Assembly (NCBI GenBank): GCA_039029935.1
Contig: JBCCFC010000006.1
Location: forward strand, 1 to 32,116
DNA length: 32,116 bases
Source: G039029935 sp039029935
GTDB taxonomy: Bacteria; Chloroflexota; Anaerolineae; Caldilineales; Caldilineaceae
Reading direction: 5' to 3'
Under the pieces are notes generated by a model. The model searched no databases, was not told the DNA's origin, and saw only the letters and a list, made by a program, of their open reading frames with translations. Numbering within the stretch: the first letter of the stretch is position 1; each line of letters opens with the position of its first letter. A program made the position numbers and the translations under genes. Below are positions 22,321-29,947 of the stretch, one piece after another.

Positions 22321-22347
22321 TCAGTGGGTCGGTATTCGGTGAGTCAG
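22309..22347. repeat. AGTATTCGGT-family repeat at a gene end
   Basis: GGTATTCAGTAGTCAGTGGG and GGTATTCGGTGAGTCAG are direct copies of the family at 6744-6854 and 11535-11724. The first copy overlaps the last codons and stop of the HAD phosphatase gene. Confidence 0.8.
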
Positions 22348-22387
22348 CGACTTGCCAGTCACATAAACATAAACAAAGGAAACAACC

Positions 22388-23383
22388 ATGACCAAACCAT
22401 TCAACTGGGGGATTTTAGCAACGGGACGAATTACGCAAAAGTTTGCAGGCTGTATTGAATCTGTACCCGACGCCAATCTGCTGGCAGTCGGCTCACGCTC
22501 ACAAGAATCAGCAGACCGTTTTGGCGATCAATTTAATATATCGCGACGATATAGTAGTTACGACGCATTGGTCAACGATCCCGACGTTGATGCAATTTAT
22601 ATTGGCACACCGCATCCCTTTCACAAAGACAGTGCCTTGCTCTGTATTGAAGCAGGGAAGCCAGTCCTCTGTGAGAAACCGTTTACCATCAATGCCAGCC
22701 AAGCACGAGCGGTGATCAGCGCAGCCAGAGACAAAGGCGTCTTTATCATGGAGGCCATGTGGAGCCGCTTCTTGCCCATGATGGGTGAGGTGCGTCGGCG
22801 TGTCACCACAGGTGAAATCGGTGATATCCGCATGATTACCAGTGATTTTGGCTTCCGCACCAACGTCAATCCGGAAGGGCGGTTATTTGCGCTCGACATG
22901 GGCGGCGGTGGTCTTCTGGATGTGGGTGTCTACCCCACCTCACTGGTCTCCATGCTTTTGAGCCAGGGCGGAACAGTCAAGCCGGATCGCATCGCCTCAA
23001 TGGCCGAAATTGGTGAGACAGGGGTTGATGAACAGGCAGCGGCAATACTCGGGTATCCATCGGGACAGATGGGCATCATCCAGACAGGCATCCGCACGAG
23101 TACACCGATGGAGACGACGATTATAGGGACAGATGGCCGCATCCGTATCCATTCACCATCGTGGATAGCAACACGGATGACCATTCAGCGTGGCGGTGAA
23201 AGTGAAGATGTCGAAATTCCCTTTGAAGGCAACGGTTTCAACTATCAGGCTGCTGAGGTCATGCGTTGTGTCCGCGCTGGCAAGCTTGAGAGCGAGATTA
23301 TGCCACATGCCGAGACGATAGCCGTCATGGAGATCATGGACGAGATTCGTGGGCAGTGGGGACTAAAATATCCGATGGAGTAA
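22388..23383 (+). CDS. Gfo/Idh/MocA family oxidoreductase
   Basis: A 331-residue NAD(P)-dependent dehydrogenase acting on sugars, inositols or related compounds. The Rossmann start is WGILATGRITQKF (7-19), and the nicotinamide-site motif EKPF with E96-K97-P98 is intact, followed by MEAMWSRFLPM. The C-terminal alpha/beta domain has GGGGLLDVGVYPTSL, which carries a catalytic Asp-type motif of this family. Length is standard. ATG 22388 follows AAAGGAAA. It lies in a same-direction run with the HAD and M24 genes, but both gaps carry repeats, so co-transcription is uncertain. Its closest types are trans-dihydrodiol or xylose dehydrogenase-like members. Confidence 0.92.
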   Translation: MTKPFNWGILATGRITQKFAGCIESVPDANLLAVGSRSQESADRFGDQFNISRRYSSYDALVNDPDVDAIYIGTPHPFHKDSALLCIEAGKPVLCEKPFTINASQARAVISAARDKGVFIMEAMWSRFLPMMGEVRRRVTTGEIGDIRMITSDFGFRTNVNPEGRLFALDMGGGGLLDVGVYPTSLVSMLLSQGGTVKPDRIASMAEIGETGVDEQAAAILGYPSGQMGIIQTGIRTSTPMETTIIGTDGRIRIHSPSWIATRMTIQRGGESEDVEIPFEGNGFNYQAAEVMRCVRAGKLESEIMPHAETIAVMEIMDEIRGQWGLKYPME

Positions 23384-23387
23384 TTTG

Positions 23388-23459
23388 AGTTGATAGTTGA
23401 TAGTGGACAGTTGATAGTGAACGCAATCACTATCAACTGTCCACTATCAACTATCAACT
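23388..23459. terminator. perfect 32-bp inverted repeat
   Basis: Arms 23388-23419 and 23428-23459 are exact complements (core TTGATAGTGGACAGTTGATA) around the loop AACGCAAT. It starts 4 bp after the oxidoreductase stop and ends 16 bp before the M24 peptidase start. It is built from the same GTTGATAGTGG units as the tandem array at 5041-5096. A transcript would form a very strong hairpin, but there is no U-tract. Confidence 0.8.
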
Positions 23460-23475
23460 GATATAAAGGATAAAC

Positions 23476-24735
23476 ATGAAATCTGACTTAGATCAATTGA
23501 TGGAACAGCAGGGACTAGACGCCCTGATGGTGATTGGCGATTCCAGCGGGAATTCGATCATGAAGTATCTGACGCGCAGCATTCACCTCGAAGATGCACT
23601 GGTGGTCAAACGGCGTGGTGGTCCGCTGACGTTGGTGCATGGATCAATGGAGCGGGATTCGGCAGCAAAGACGGGGTTGGAACTGGTGGACCGCGACAAG
23701 AATTACAATCGCTACGAGTTGCTCAAAAAGCATGAAGGTGATTTTTTGTCGATGCGCGTTGATTATCTTTGTCAGGTGATTCGCGACCAAGGATTGCAGG
23801 GACGATTGGGCATTTATGGAATGCTGGATGCGGGTGAGGCGTTTGTGACCTTTAACCGTGTGCAGAAAGAGATGGCAGTTGGAGATACACCTGTTGAACT
23901 GGTCGGTGAATGTGGTGATACGCTCTTCTCCTTGGCACGTGAAACCAAAGATAACCACGAAATCGAAGTGCTCAAAGAAGCGGCGCGATTAACAGGCAAG
24001 GTTGTGGGTGAAACACAGGCATTCATCCAAAGCCACTATGTGCGTGACGATGAATTTGTGGTCGATGCGGAGGGTGAACCGTTGACCATCGGTAACGTCA
24101 AGGCGTTCATCGTGGAGCGGTTGACCGCCTATGGTATGAACGAGGATCATGGCACGATTTTTAGCATTGGTGAGCAGTCGGCTGTACCCCACAATGGTGG
24201 CGACCCTGCATCCCCATTGCAATTGGGCAAGACGATTATTTTTGATATTTTCCCACAGACAGCGGATGGATACTTTCATGATATGACACGAACGTGGTGT
24301 CTGGGCTATGCCTCCGATGAAATCAAGAAGGCATGGTCAGAATGTTACGAAGTCTTTGAGCGTTCTATCGAGATGATGACAGTGGGACGCCCCTGTAGCG
24401 AACTACAAATTATGACCTGTGAGTATTTTGAAGAAAAAGGCCACCCCACCGTACTCAATCATCCTGGCACACAGGAAGGCTATGTCCACAGTCTTGGACA
24501 CGGCATCGGTTTGGATGTTCACGAGATGCCGCGTTTGAGTCATGCCGCAGGAAATGATACACTATTGCAGCCAGGTCATGTTGTCAGCGTTGAGCCAGGG
24601 TTGTATTATCCCGAAAAAGGGTTTGGGGTGCGTGTTGAGGACTCGGTTGCGTTTGACGAAGAGGGAAACTTGGTGACATTGACTGATTACCCGTATGATT
24701 TGGTGATACCGATGAAGAGAGTTTATTCTGCATAG
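23476..24735 (+). CDS. M24 family metallopeptidase (Xaa-Pro peptidase-like)
   Basis: A 419-residue pita-bread-fold enzyme related to Xaa-Pro aminopeptidase and dipeptidase. All five metal ligands are present: D257 (FDIFPQ), D269 (FHDMTRTW), H342 (GHGIGLDVHE), E373 (SVEPGLY) and E388 (VRVEDSV). The N-terminal creatinase-like domain (about 1-160) is divergent. It probably removes residues next to proline or cleaves a related amide in the cytoplasm; no signal peptide is seen. AAAGGAT precedes ATG 23476 by 6 bp. A long palindrome separates it from the oxidoreductase gene, so it may be transcribed separately. Confidence 0.92.
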   Translation: MKSDLDQLMEQQGLDALMVIGDSSGNSIMKYLTRSIHLEDALVVKRRGGPLTLVHGSMERDSAAKTGLELVDRDKNYNRYELLKKHEGDFLSMRVDYLCQVIRDQGLQGRLGIYGMLDAGEAFVTFNRVQKEMAVGDTPVELVGECGDTLFSLARETKDNHEIEVLKEAARLTGKVVGETQAFIQSHYVRDDEFVVDAEGEPLTIGNVKAFIVERLTAYGMNEDHGTIFSIGEQSAVPHNGGDPASPLQLGKTIIFDIFPQTADGYFHDMTRTWCLGYASDEIKKAWSECYEVFERSIEMMTVGRPCSELQIMTCEYFEEKGHPTVLNHPGTQEGYVHSLGHGIGLDVHEMPRLSHAAGNDTLLQPGHVVSVEPGLYYPEKGFGVRVEDSVAFDEEGNLVTLTDYPYDLVIPMKRVYSA

Positions 24736-24770
24736 CACGAATGCATTTGATAGGTTTTGGGAGGTGAGAG

Positions 24771-25787
24771 ATGAGCAACGTTGATGTACTTGAGATGGAT
24801 GTTCCTGAGCAAGAGACAGCGACAACAGAGTCTGCATCGACCTTGAATGAAGCGAGTGAGAGTAGCGAGAGAGAGAGTAGCACGGATGGATATGACAACG
24901 GCCATCACAATGGAAGTGGCAATGGGCATGTGGGTGATGCGCGCCGTTCGGTGATTCCGCCCAAATTGGTGGCCGCGCAAAGTGCATATAAGCACAGCCC
25001 AGAGACTGATCCATTTTATTATGGTTGGCGCAACATTATCGAAACCTTGCCGGATGGCACAGAAACCTATTACCAAATTCCATTAACCCAAGCGGATTTT
25101 CTTGATCCGCAGTTAGGAGATGAATTCGTGCAATCAGCTAAACACAACGCACTTGTGCTTACTCTATATGCAAAGTATGATACGCACTATAGGTATGAGG
25201 ATACCGTTGGTATTTACTCTGATGTCAAGATGCTCTGGCGAATTCCAAAGCTAAAAGAGCCATCACCTGATTTAGCCATTGTGCCAAATATTAAGGACAA
25301 ACTAAAACAACGTAGTTCATTCGATACAGTGGCAGAAAAGACCAAACCAATCATGGTCATAGAGGTTGTGTCCCCCAATTATCCAGGTGATGATACCGAT
25401 AAGGTCAAGATTTATCAACAGGCAGGAGTCCAAGAATACTTTATTATCGATCCAAATTTTGAGAGAGATGAGAAAGAGATGACGATTACTGGTTATCGTC
25501 TTGTCAATGATGTGTATGAAAAAATAATGCCTGATGAGCAAGGCCGTTTACTGAGCTCGACAACAAACACACTCATTGAACTGATGCAAGATGAACAGGA
25601 TGTATCCATTATTGATGTTGGCAAGAATTATGTGTACCGCCACCATACAGATACGCCAATGATTGATGAAGCAATTGCACAGGCAGAAGCTGAACGACAA
25701 CGTGCAGAGGCTGAACGACAACGTGCAGACGACCTAGAGGCTCAACTTGCAGCACTCATGGCACAGTTAGAACAACAACGTCAATAG
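24771..25787 (+). CDS. Uma2 family (PD-(D/E)XK-like) protein with coiled-coil tail
   Basis: A 338-residue protein with a Uma2 domain (about 80-285), a restriction-endonuclease-like fold of unknown role widespread in cyanobacteria and Chloroflexota. Core motifs are SPDLAIV (D167), KPIMVIEVVSP (E198), then DKVKIYQQAGVQEYFIIDP. The first 70 residues are Glu/Ser/Asn/Gly-rich and likely disordered. The C-terminus (about 297-338) is a coiled coil with repeated AEAERQRA. GGGAGGTGA precedes ATG 24771. A broken copy follows at 25808-26409, showing tandem duplication. Nuclease activity is not established for this family. Confidence 0.9.
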   Translation: MSNVDVLEMDVPEQETATTESASTLNEASESSERESSTDGYDNGHHNGSGNGHVGDARRSVIPPKLVAAQSAYKHSPETDPFYYGWRNIIETLPDGTETYYQIPLTQADFLDPQLGDEFVQSAKHNALVLTLYAKYDTHYRYEDTVGIYSDVKMLWRIPKLKEPSPDLAIVPNIKDKLKQRSSFDTVAEKTKPIMVIEVVSPNYPGDDTDKVKIYQQAGVQEYFIIDPNFERDEKEMTITGYRLVNDVYEKIMPDEQGRLLSSTTNTLIELMQDEQDVSIIDVGKNYVYRHHTDTPMIDEAIAQAEAERQRAEAERQRADDLEAQLAALMAQLEQQRQ

Positions 25788-25807
25788 GACAAAAGGCTGT
25801 ATTCACG

Positions 25808-26409
25808 ATGTCGATTAATACCACGACTCAAGCCTCCGATGTTTCTCACAATGTATCGGATAAAGACCCTTTTGAGTATGGCTATCGCCGCGTACCCGAA
25901 ACGCAGTCGGATGGTACCTCAAAACAAAGCATGAGTATCATGAAACCTTTGACACGATTGCCGAAGAGACAAAGCCTTGCTTAATTATAGAAGTTTCGTC
26001 GCCTCAGTTCCCTGGTGATGAGACTGAGAAAGTTGAGATTTACCAGCGTGTAGGAGTTCAGGAATATATTATCATTGTGCCTAATTTTGCGGACAAGACG
26101 AGAAAAATGACAATGATTGGCTATCGTCTTATTGATGGTGTGTATCAACCGATGGCTGCGGATATTCGGGGTCGATTCTTGAGCCTGACCACCAACGTAT
26201 TTATAGAACTTGATCAGGAAAACGAGACAGTACGCATCTTTGAATGGAACGAAACCGAGTATTATAATCATATCAAAACATACCAACTTTGGCAGGAAGC
26301 AATACGTCAACGTGATATCGCATTAAGACAGGTTGATGCTTTACAAGCAGAAGTTGATCAGTTACGTTTGAAATACAAAAATTCGCAAAAAAGCAAAAGT
26401 CACGCGTAA
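25808..26409 (+). pseudogene. decayed tandem copy of the Uma2 gene
   Basis: Starting at ATG 25808, the reading MSINTTTQASDVSHNVSDKD and then PFEYGYRRVPETQSDG parallels residues around DPFYYGWRNIIETLPDG of the upstream Uma2 gene. It then jumps to KHEYHETFDTIAEETKP in another frame, matching SSFDTVAEKTKP of the intact copy. About 95 codons of the domain core, including the region of the catalytic Asp, are missing, and the frame is broken (stop at about 25981). The downstream part from about 25935 to 26409 stays open as an Uma2 C-terminal half with IIEVSSP and VGVQEYIIIVPNF, ending in a coiled-coil-like tail. An ORF from ATG 26077 could still be translated, but would lack the core. The final codons lie in an inverted repeat. 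Confidence 0.82.
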
Positions 26410-26527
26410 CAGCGAACATCCAGCCCAGAATTGACGGGCTACGTTAGAGGTGCTCATTGCTCGTAGGCCGTCCTTGTAGGGCGGTGGACTTTGCCCATGT
26501 GTGACTTTTGCCTTTTTGCCAAAATTT
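26377..26527. repeat. inverted repeat element supplying the 3' end of the Uma2 remnant
   Basis: Left arm 26377-26406 (GCAAAAAAGCAAAAGTCACG core) pairs with right arm 26499-26527 (GTGACTTTTGCCTTTTTGCC core) with few mismatches. The interior holds GACGGGCTACGTTAG, TTGCTCGTAGGCCGTC and GTAGGGCGGTGG, partly self-complementary. ATTGCTCGTAG is shared with 7813-7823. The left arm encodes the last residues (NSQKSKSHA) and stop of the Uma2 remnant, so the element probably landed in the gene's 3' end. Confidence 0.65.
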
Positions 26528-26597
26528 ATGAAAGCCGATTTAGTTTATTGAGAGGTTTTCGATAGATTTTGTAGAGAGCAAAAATAATAAAACCATG

Positions 26598-26637
26598 ATA
26601 AAGTAAATATTCACGCTATTGGGCATGTTTACTTTAT
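26598..26637. promoter_or_regulatory. 10-bp inverted repeat upstream of proS
   Basis: ATAAAGTAAA (26598-26607) and TTTACTTTAT (26628-26637) are perfect complements 20 bp apart, ending 31 bp before the proS start. This could be an operator or a leader hairpin. No T-box features (specifier loop, antiterminator sequence) were found in the short leader. Function is inferred from position only. Confidence 0.4.
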
Positions 26638-26668
26638 GAATCAGTATAATTTTCGGAGAATTTCTCAA

Positions 26669-28447
26669 ATGAGAATGTCAAAACTTTTCTTCCACACATT
26701 ACGAGAAGTCCCCGCTGATGCGGAGATTGTCAGCCATCAATTGATGTTACGGACGGGCATGATTGCCCAACTTGCCTCGGGTATTTTTGACTATATGCCG
26801 CTTGGCTATCGGGTCAAGCGCAAGGTCGAGCAGATTATCCGTGAGGAAATGGACGCCATTGGTGGACAGGAAGTCTCGCTGACAGTGGTCCATCCAGCGG
26901 AAATCTGGAAGCAGACAGGACGTTGGTATGAAATTGGCGATGACATGGCGCGCTTACAAGACCGTCATGGCCGTGATATGTGTCTGGCGATGACACACGA
27001 AGAGGTAATGGCACATCTTGCCAAACAGGTCATTCGTAGCTACCGCCAGTTGCCCGTGATGCTTTATCAGTTCCAGACAAAATTCCGTGATGAACCGCGC
27101 CCACGAGCAGGTATGATTCGTGTGCGCGAATTCACGATGAAGGACGCCTACACCTTTGACACCAGCTTTGAGACGTTGGATCAATTCTATCCCAAAACCT
27201 ATCAGGCTTACTTTGACATTTTCCGTCGTTGTGGTCTGGATGTGATCGCGGTCGAAAGCGACACGGGTATGATGGGTGGCACGATGGCGCATGAGTTTAT
27301 GGCGTTGGCGGACATCGGTGAGGATACGCTGCTGATTTGTTCTAAGGATGGCTGCTATAGTGCCAATCGCCAGATTGCTGTCTTCCAGAAACCAGAGCCG
27401 CCAACGGATGATGCATTGCCATTGGAAGAGGTGCATACGCCAGGTGTCAACACAATTGCATCACTGGCCGAATTCTTGGACATCCCCGAAAGCCAGACGG
27501 CCAAGGCAGTCTTTATGATTGCTGAGGTGGACGGTGAGGAGAACACGACGGCAGAGGTCTTTGTTTTTGCCGTTGTGCGTGGCGACATGGATGTCAACGA
27601 GACCAAGCTGTCGAACGCGGTGAAAGCGCGCAGTCTGCGACCCGCCACAACCGAGGAAATCAATGCCATTGGCGCCGAGACGGGCTATGGTTCGCCAGTA
27701 GGTATCAGTCGCGATGGTGTCGTGTTGGTTGTCGATGATTTGGTCGCTAGCAGCCCCAACTTGGTTGCTGGAGCCAACAAGGTCGATTATCATTATCTCA
27801 ACGTCAATTGTGGCCGCGACTATGAAGCCGATGTTGTCACCGATATTGTATCCGCAGCCGATGGCTATCCATGCCCCAACTGTGGCAGCCCGCTCTACTC
27901 TGTGCGTGGTGTGGAAGTTGGCAATATCTTCAAGCTTGGCACAAAATATAGCGCGGCAATGGGTGCAACCTACCTCGATGACAATGGCCGCGAGCAGCCC
28001 ATCGTCATGGGGTCCTATGGCATTGGGTCGGGACGTCTCATCGCCTGTGTCATCGAACGACACAATGATGAGCAGGGCATCAAGTGGCCGATCAGCGTTG
28101 CGCCCTATCATATCTCGCTGGTCAGTCTTGCGAATAAGCGATCACCGGAGGTAATAGAGGCGGCGGACAAGCTGTATGCGCAGCTCACAGAGGCCGGGCA
28201 TGAAGTGCTCTATGATGATCGCGACGAACGCGCAGGTGTCAAGTTTAACGACGCTGAATTGCTGGGGATTCCGATTCGCTTGACTGTCGGTGGACGCGGC
28301 TTGAAAAATGGTGTATTGGAATATAGCATTCGCCGTACAGGAGAAAAGGGCGAGATTGCGCTGGACAGTATGCTGGAAAGTGTGCAGGGCTTTGTCGATG
28401 CAGAATGGGCTGTCATCCAAGCCTTGATGAAGACGGAAACGATGTAA
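26669..28447 (+). CDS. proS: prolyl-tRNA synthetase (bacterial type with insertion domain)
   Basis: A 592-residue class II aminoacyl-tRNA synthetase that charges tRNA-Pro. The start MRMSKLFFHTLREVPADAE is the usual ProRS N-terminus. Catalytic parts are AMTHEE (107-112), the motif 2 loop FRDEPRPRAGMIRVREF (139-155) and the late motif 3 GSYGIGSGRLIACVIE. Between motifs 2 and 3 lies the YbaK-like insertion (about 225-385) that edits Ala-tRNA-Pro, as in E. coli-type enzymes. A C-terminal anticodon-binding domain (about 490-592) follows. The frame opens at ATG 26636, but GGAGAA at 26655-26660 and family alignment favour ATG 26669. It is essential and single-gene, ended by a strong hairpin. Confidence 0.97.
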   Translation: MRMSKLFFHTLREVPADAEIVSHQLMLRTGMIAQLASGIFDYMPLGYRVKRKVEQIIREEMDAIGGQEVSLTVVHPAEIWKQTGRWYEIGDDMARLQDRHGRDMCLAMTHEEVMAHLAKQVIRSYRQLPVMLYQFQTKFRDEPRPRAGMIRVREFTMKDAYTFDTSFETLDQFYPKTYQAYFDIFRRCGLDVIAVESDTGMMGGTMAHEFMALADIGEDTLLICSKDGCYSANRQIAVFQKPEPPTDDALPLEEVHTPGVNTIASLAEFLDIPESQTAKAVFMIAEVDGEENTTAEVFVFAVVRGDMDVNETKLSNAVKARSLRPATTEEINAIGAETGYGSPVGISRDGVVLVVDDLVASSPNLVAGANKVDYHYLNVNCGRDYEADVVTDIVSAADGYPCPNCGSPLYSVRGVEVGNIFKLGTKYSAAMGATYLDDNGREQPIVMGSYGIGSGRLIACVIERHNDEQGIKWPISVAPYHISLVSLANKRSPEVIEAADKLYAQLTEAGHEVLYDDRDERAGVKFNDAELLGIPIRLTVGGRGLKNGVLEYSIRRTGEKGEIALDSMLESVQGFVDAEWAVIQALMKTETM

Positions 28448-28478
28448 ACAAAAGATTTAACGCAACGAAATTAAGCAT

Positions 28479-28547
28479 AAAACATTGATACGGCCAAACA
28501 CGGATAAAAAATCATTTTTTATCCGTGTTTGGCCGTATCAATGTTTT
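28479..28547. terminator. perfect 34-bp hairpin between proS and folC
   Basis: Arms 28479-28512 and 28514-28547 are exact complements (core ACGGCCAAACACGGATAAAA) around a single base. On the plus strand the stem ends in TTTTTTATCC... on the right arm, and it follows proS by 31 bp. It is the likely proS terminator, but its perfect 34-bp length also suggests an inserted palindrome. Confidence 0.75.
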
Positions 28548-28561
28548 CAGTGATGTGTACT

Positions 28562-29923
28562 ATGTCTTCAAATCATAACTTTGCCTATTACAACACGGTT
28601 GACCAAATTTATCACGCCGAATGGTCCATCCCCAAGCTTGCCCGCCAAGCGTTATTGCATGAATCCATCAACACCCTTTGGCCCAACGGGCATCCCACCC
28701 AGTTGATCCATGTTGCTGGAACCAGTGGCAAAGGTTCGACCTGTCGCTTTTTAGAACTTGGATTGGGTACAGTAGGACGCTCTGGTGCGTTTGTGGGGCC
28801 TCATCTCTTTGATTATCGAGAACGCTTTAGCATTCGTGGTCAATTTGCCGAGCCAGATGACATCACCAAGGTTTGGGAAACACGCATCAAGCCCCACTGC
28901 ATTCAACTCGCTCTCCGCAACCAAGACCATGTTCACACTTTCTACGATACATCTATTTTGATTGCGCTTGCTCTCTTTGATCTGCACGAAATTGAGTGGG
29001 CGGCAGTCGAGCCGGGTATCGGTGGGCGTTACGATCAGACGCGAGGGCTTGATGTCGTCGCCACCGTACTCACCAACGTGGGCAGTGATCATGCATCTGT
29101 GCTTGGTTCACAGCTTTGGCAACGGGTCATGGATAAGGCTGGGATTGCGCGCGCCCATGTGCCCTTCTTTACCAGCGAGACAGATGAGGAGAATTTGGCC
29201 GTGGTTACGTCTATTTGTGATGCTGTTCATGCCCCACTTCGTTGTATAGCTCCGCAACATGTGGATGCATTTCGGCGCACGCTGGATGCGTATGTCCAGA
29301 CTCAAAATAGTGATAGTGTGCTTGCCAAGAACGCGCTGTTATCATCTAGTTTCCAACATCAGAACGCTGCGCTTGCCTATGGCGTCATTGAAAATCTACT
29401 GCCCTATATTGACCCAATGTTGGTGTGTGCAGCGTTCTGCCAAGCCACATTACCAGGGCGTTTCTCTCAAATCGAGGAGAACATATATATTGACATGGCA
29501 CATAACGCCGAAAAAATCACGGCCTTGGTCCATGAGCTTGAACGACAATTTCCAGCGCAACGGTTTATGTTTGTGGTTGGCATGTCAAAGGGACGGTCGC
29601 CAGCGAAGGTTTTCCCACCATTATTTAAGGTCGCAAGCACCATTATTATCACCAACGCTTCGTTCAAAGGATTTGAACCCGAAGAGGTGCGAGCGCAATT
29701 GCAAGCATTGCAGGGGGATGTCGATATTCATGTAATATTGGACCCAACAGAGGCGTTAGATTCCGCACGGGCATTGTGTACGGATGATGAAAAAATTGTG
29801 GTGACAGGCTCAACGTACATGATTGAGCAGATGTTGAACCCTGATCCCTATTTGCGCCATATGAATGCGACGTTTGGGTGGCGTGTGGGTGGTGATGTGC
29901 TGGGAAGTGGGGTCGTTCGCTAG
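28562..29923 (+). CDS. folC: folylpolyglutamate synthase / dihydrofolate synthase
   Basis: About 453 residues of the Mur-ligase-like FolC family, which adds glutamate to folates and often also makes dihydrofolate. The ATP loop is HVAGTSGKGST (50-60), followed by HLFDYRERFSIRG, EPGIGGRYDQTRGL, VLTNVGSDHASVLG and DMAHNAEKITAL, all standard family blocks. The start is uncertain: the frame opens at TTG 28529 inside the preceding hairpin, with ATGs at 28541, 28553 and 28562. None has a clear Shine-Dalgarno, and I use 28562 as the first one clear of the palindrome. It is cytoplasmic and needed for one-carbon metabolism. Confidence 0.92.
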   Translation: MSSNHNFAYYNTVDQIYHAEWSIPKLARQALLHESINTLWPNGHPTQLIHVAGTSGKGSTCRFLELGLGTVGRSGAFVGPHLFDYRERFSIRGQFAEPDDITKVWETRIKPHCIQLALRNQDHVHTFYDTSILIALALFDLHEIEWAAVEPGIGGRYDQTRGLDVVATVLTNVGSDHASVLGSQLWQRVMDKAGIARAHVPFFTSETDEENLAVVTSICDAVHAPLRCIAPQHVDAFRRTLDAYVQTQNSDSVLAKNALLSSSFQHQNAALAYGVIENLLPYIDPMLVCAAFCQATLPGRFSQIEENIYIDMAHNAEKITALVHELERQFPAQRFMFVVGMSKGRSPAKVFPPLFKVASTIIITNASFKGFEPEEVRAQLQALQGDVDIHVILDPTEALDSARALCTDDEKIVVTGSTYMIEQMLNPDPYLRHMNATFGWRVGGDVLGSGVVR

Positions 29924-29947
29924 AATATAGAGGAAACTCTCGTAATT

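Noticed and set aside
26410..26668. T-box riboswitch upstream of proS
   Set aside because: No specifier loop, no T-box antiterminator sequence and no terminator alternative were found. The leader after the repeat element is too short.
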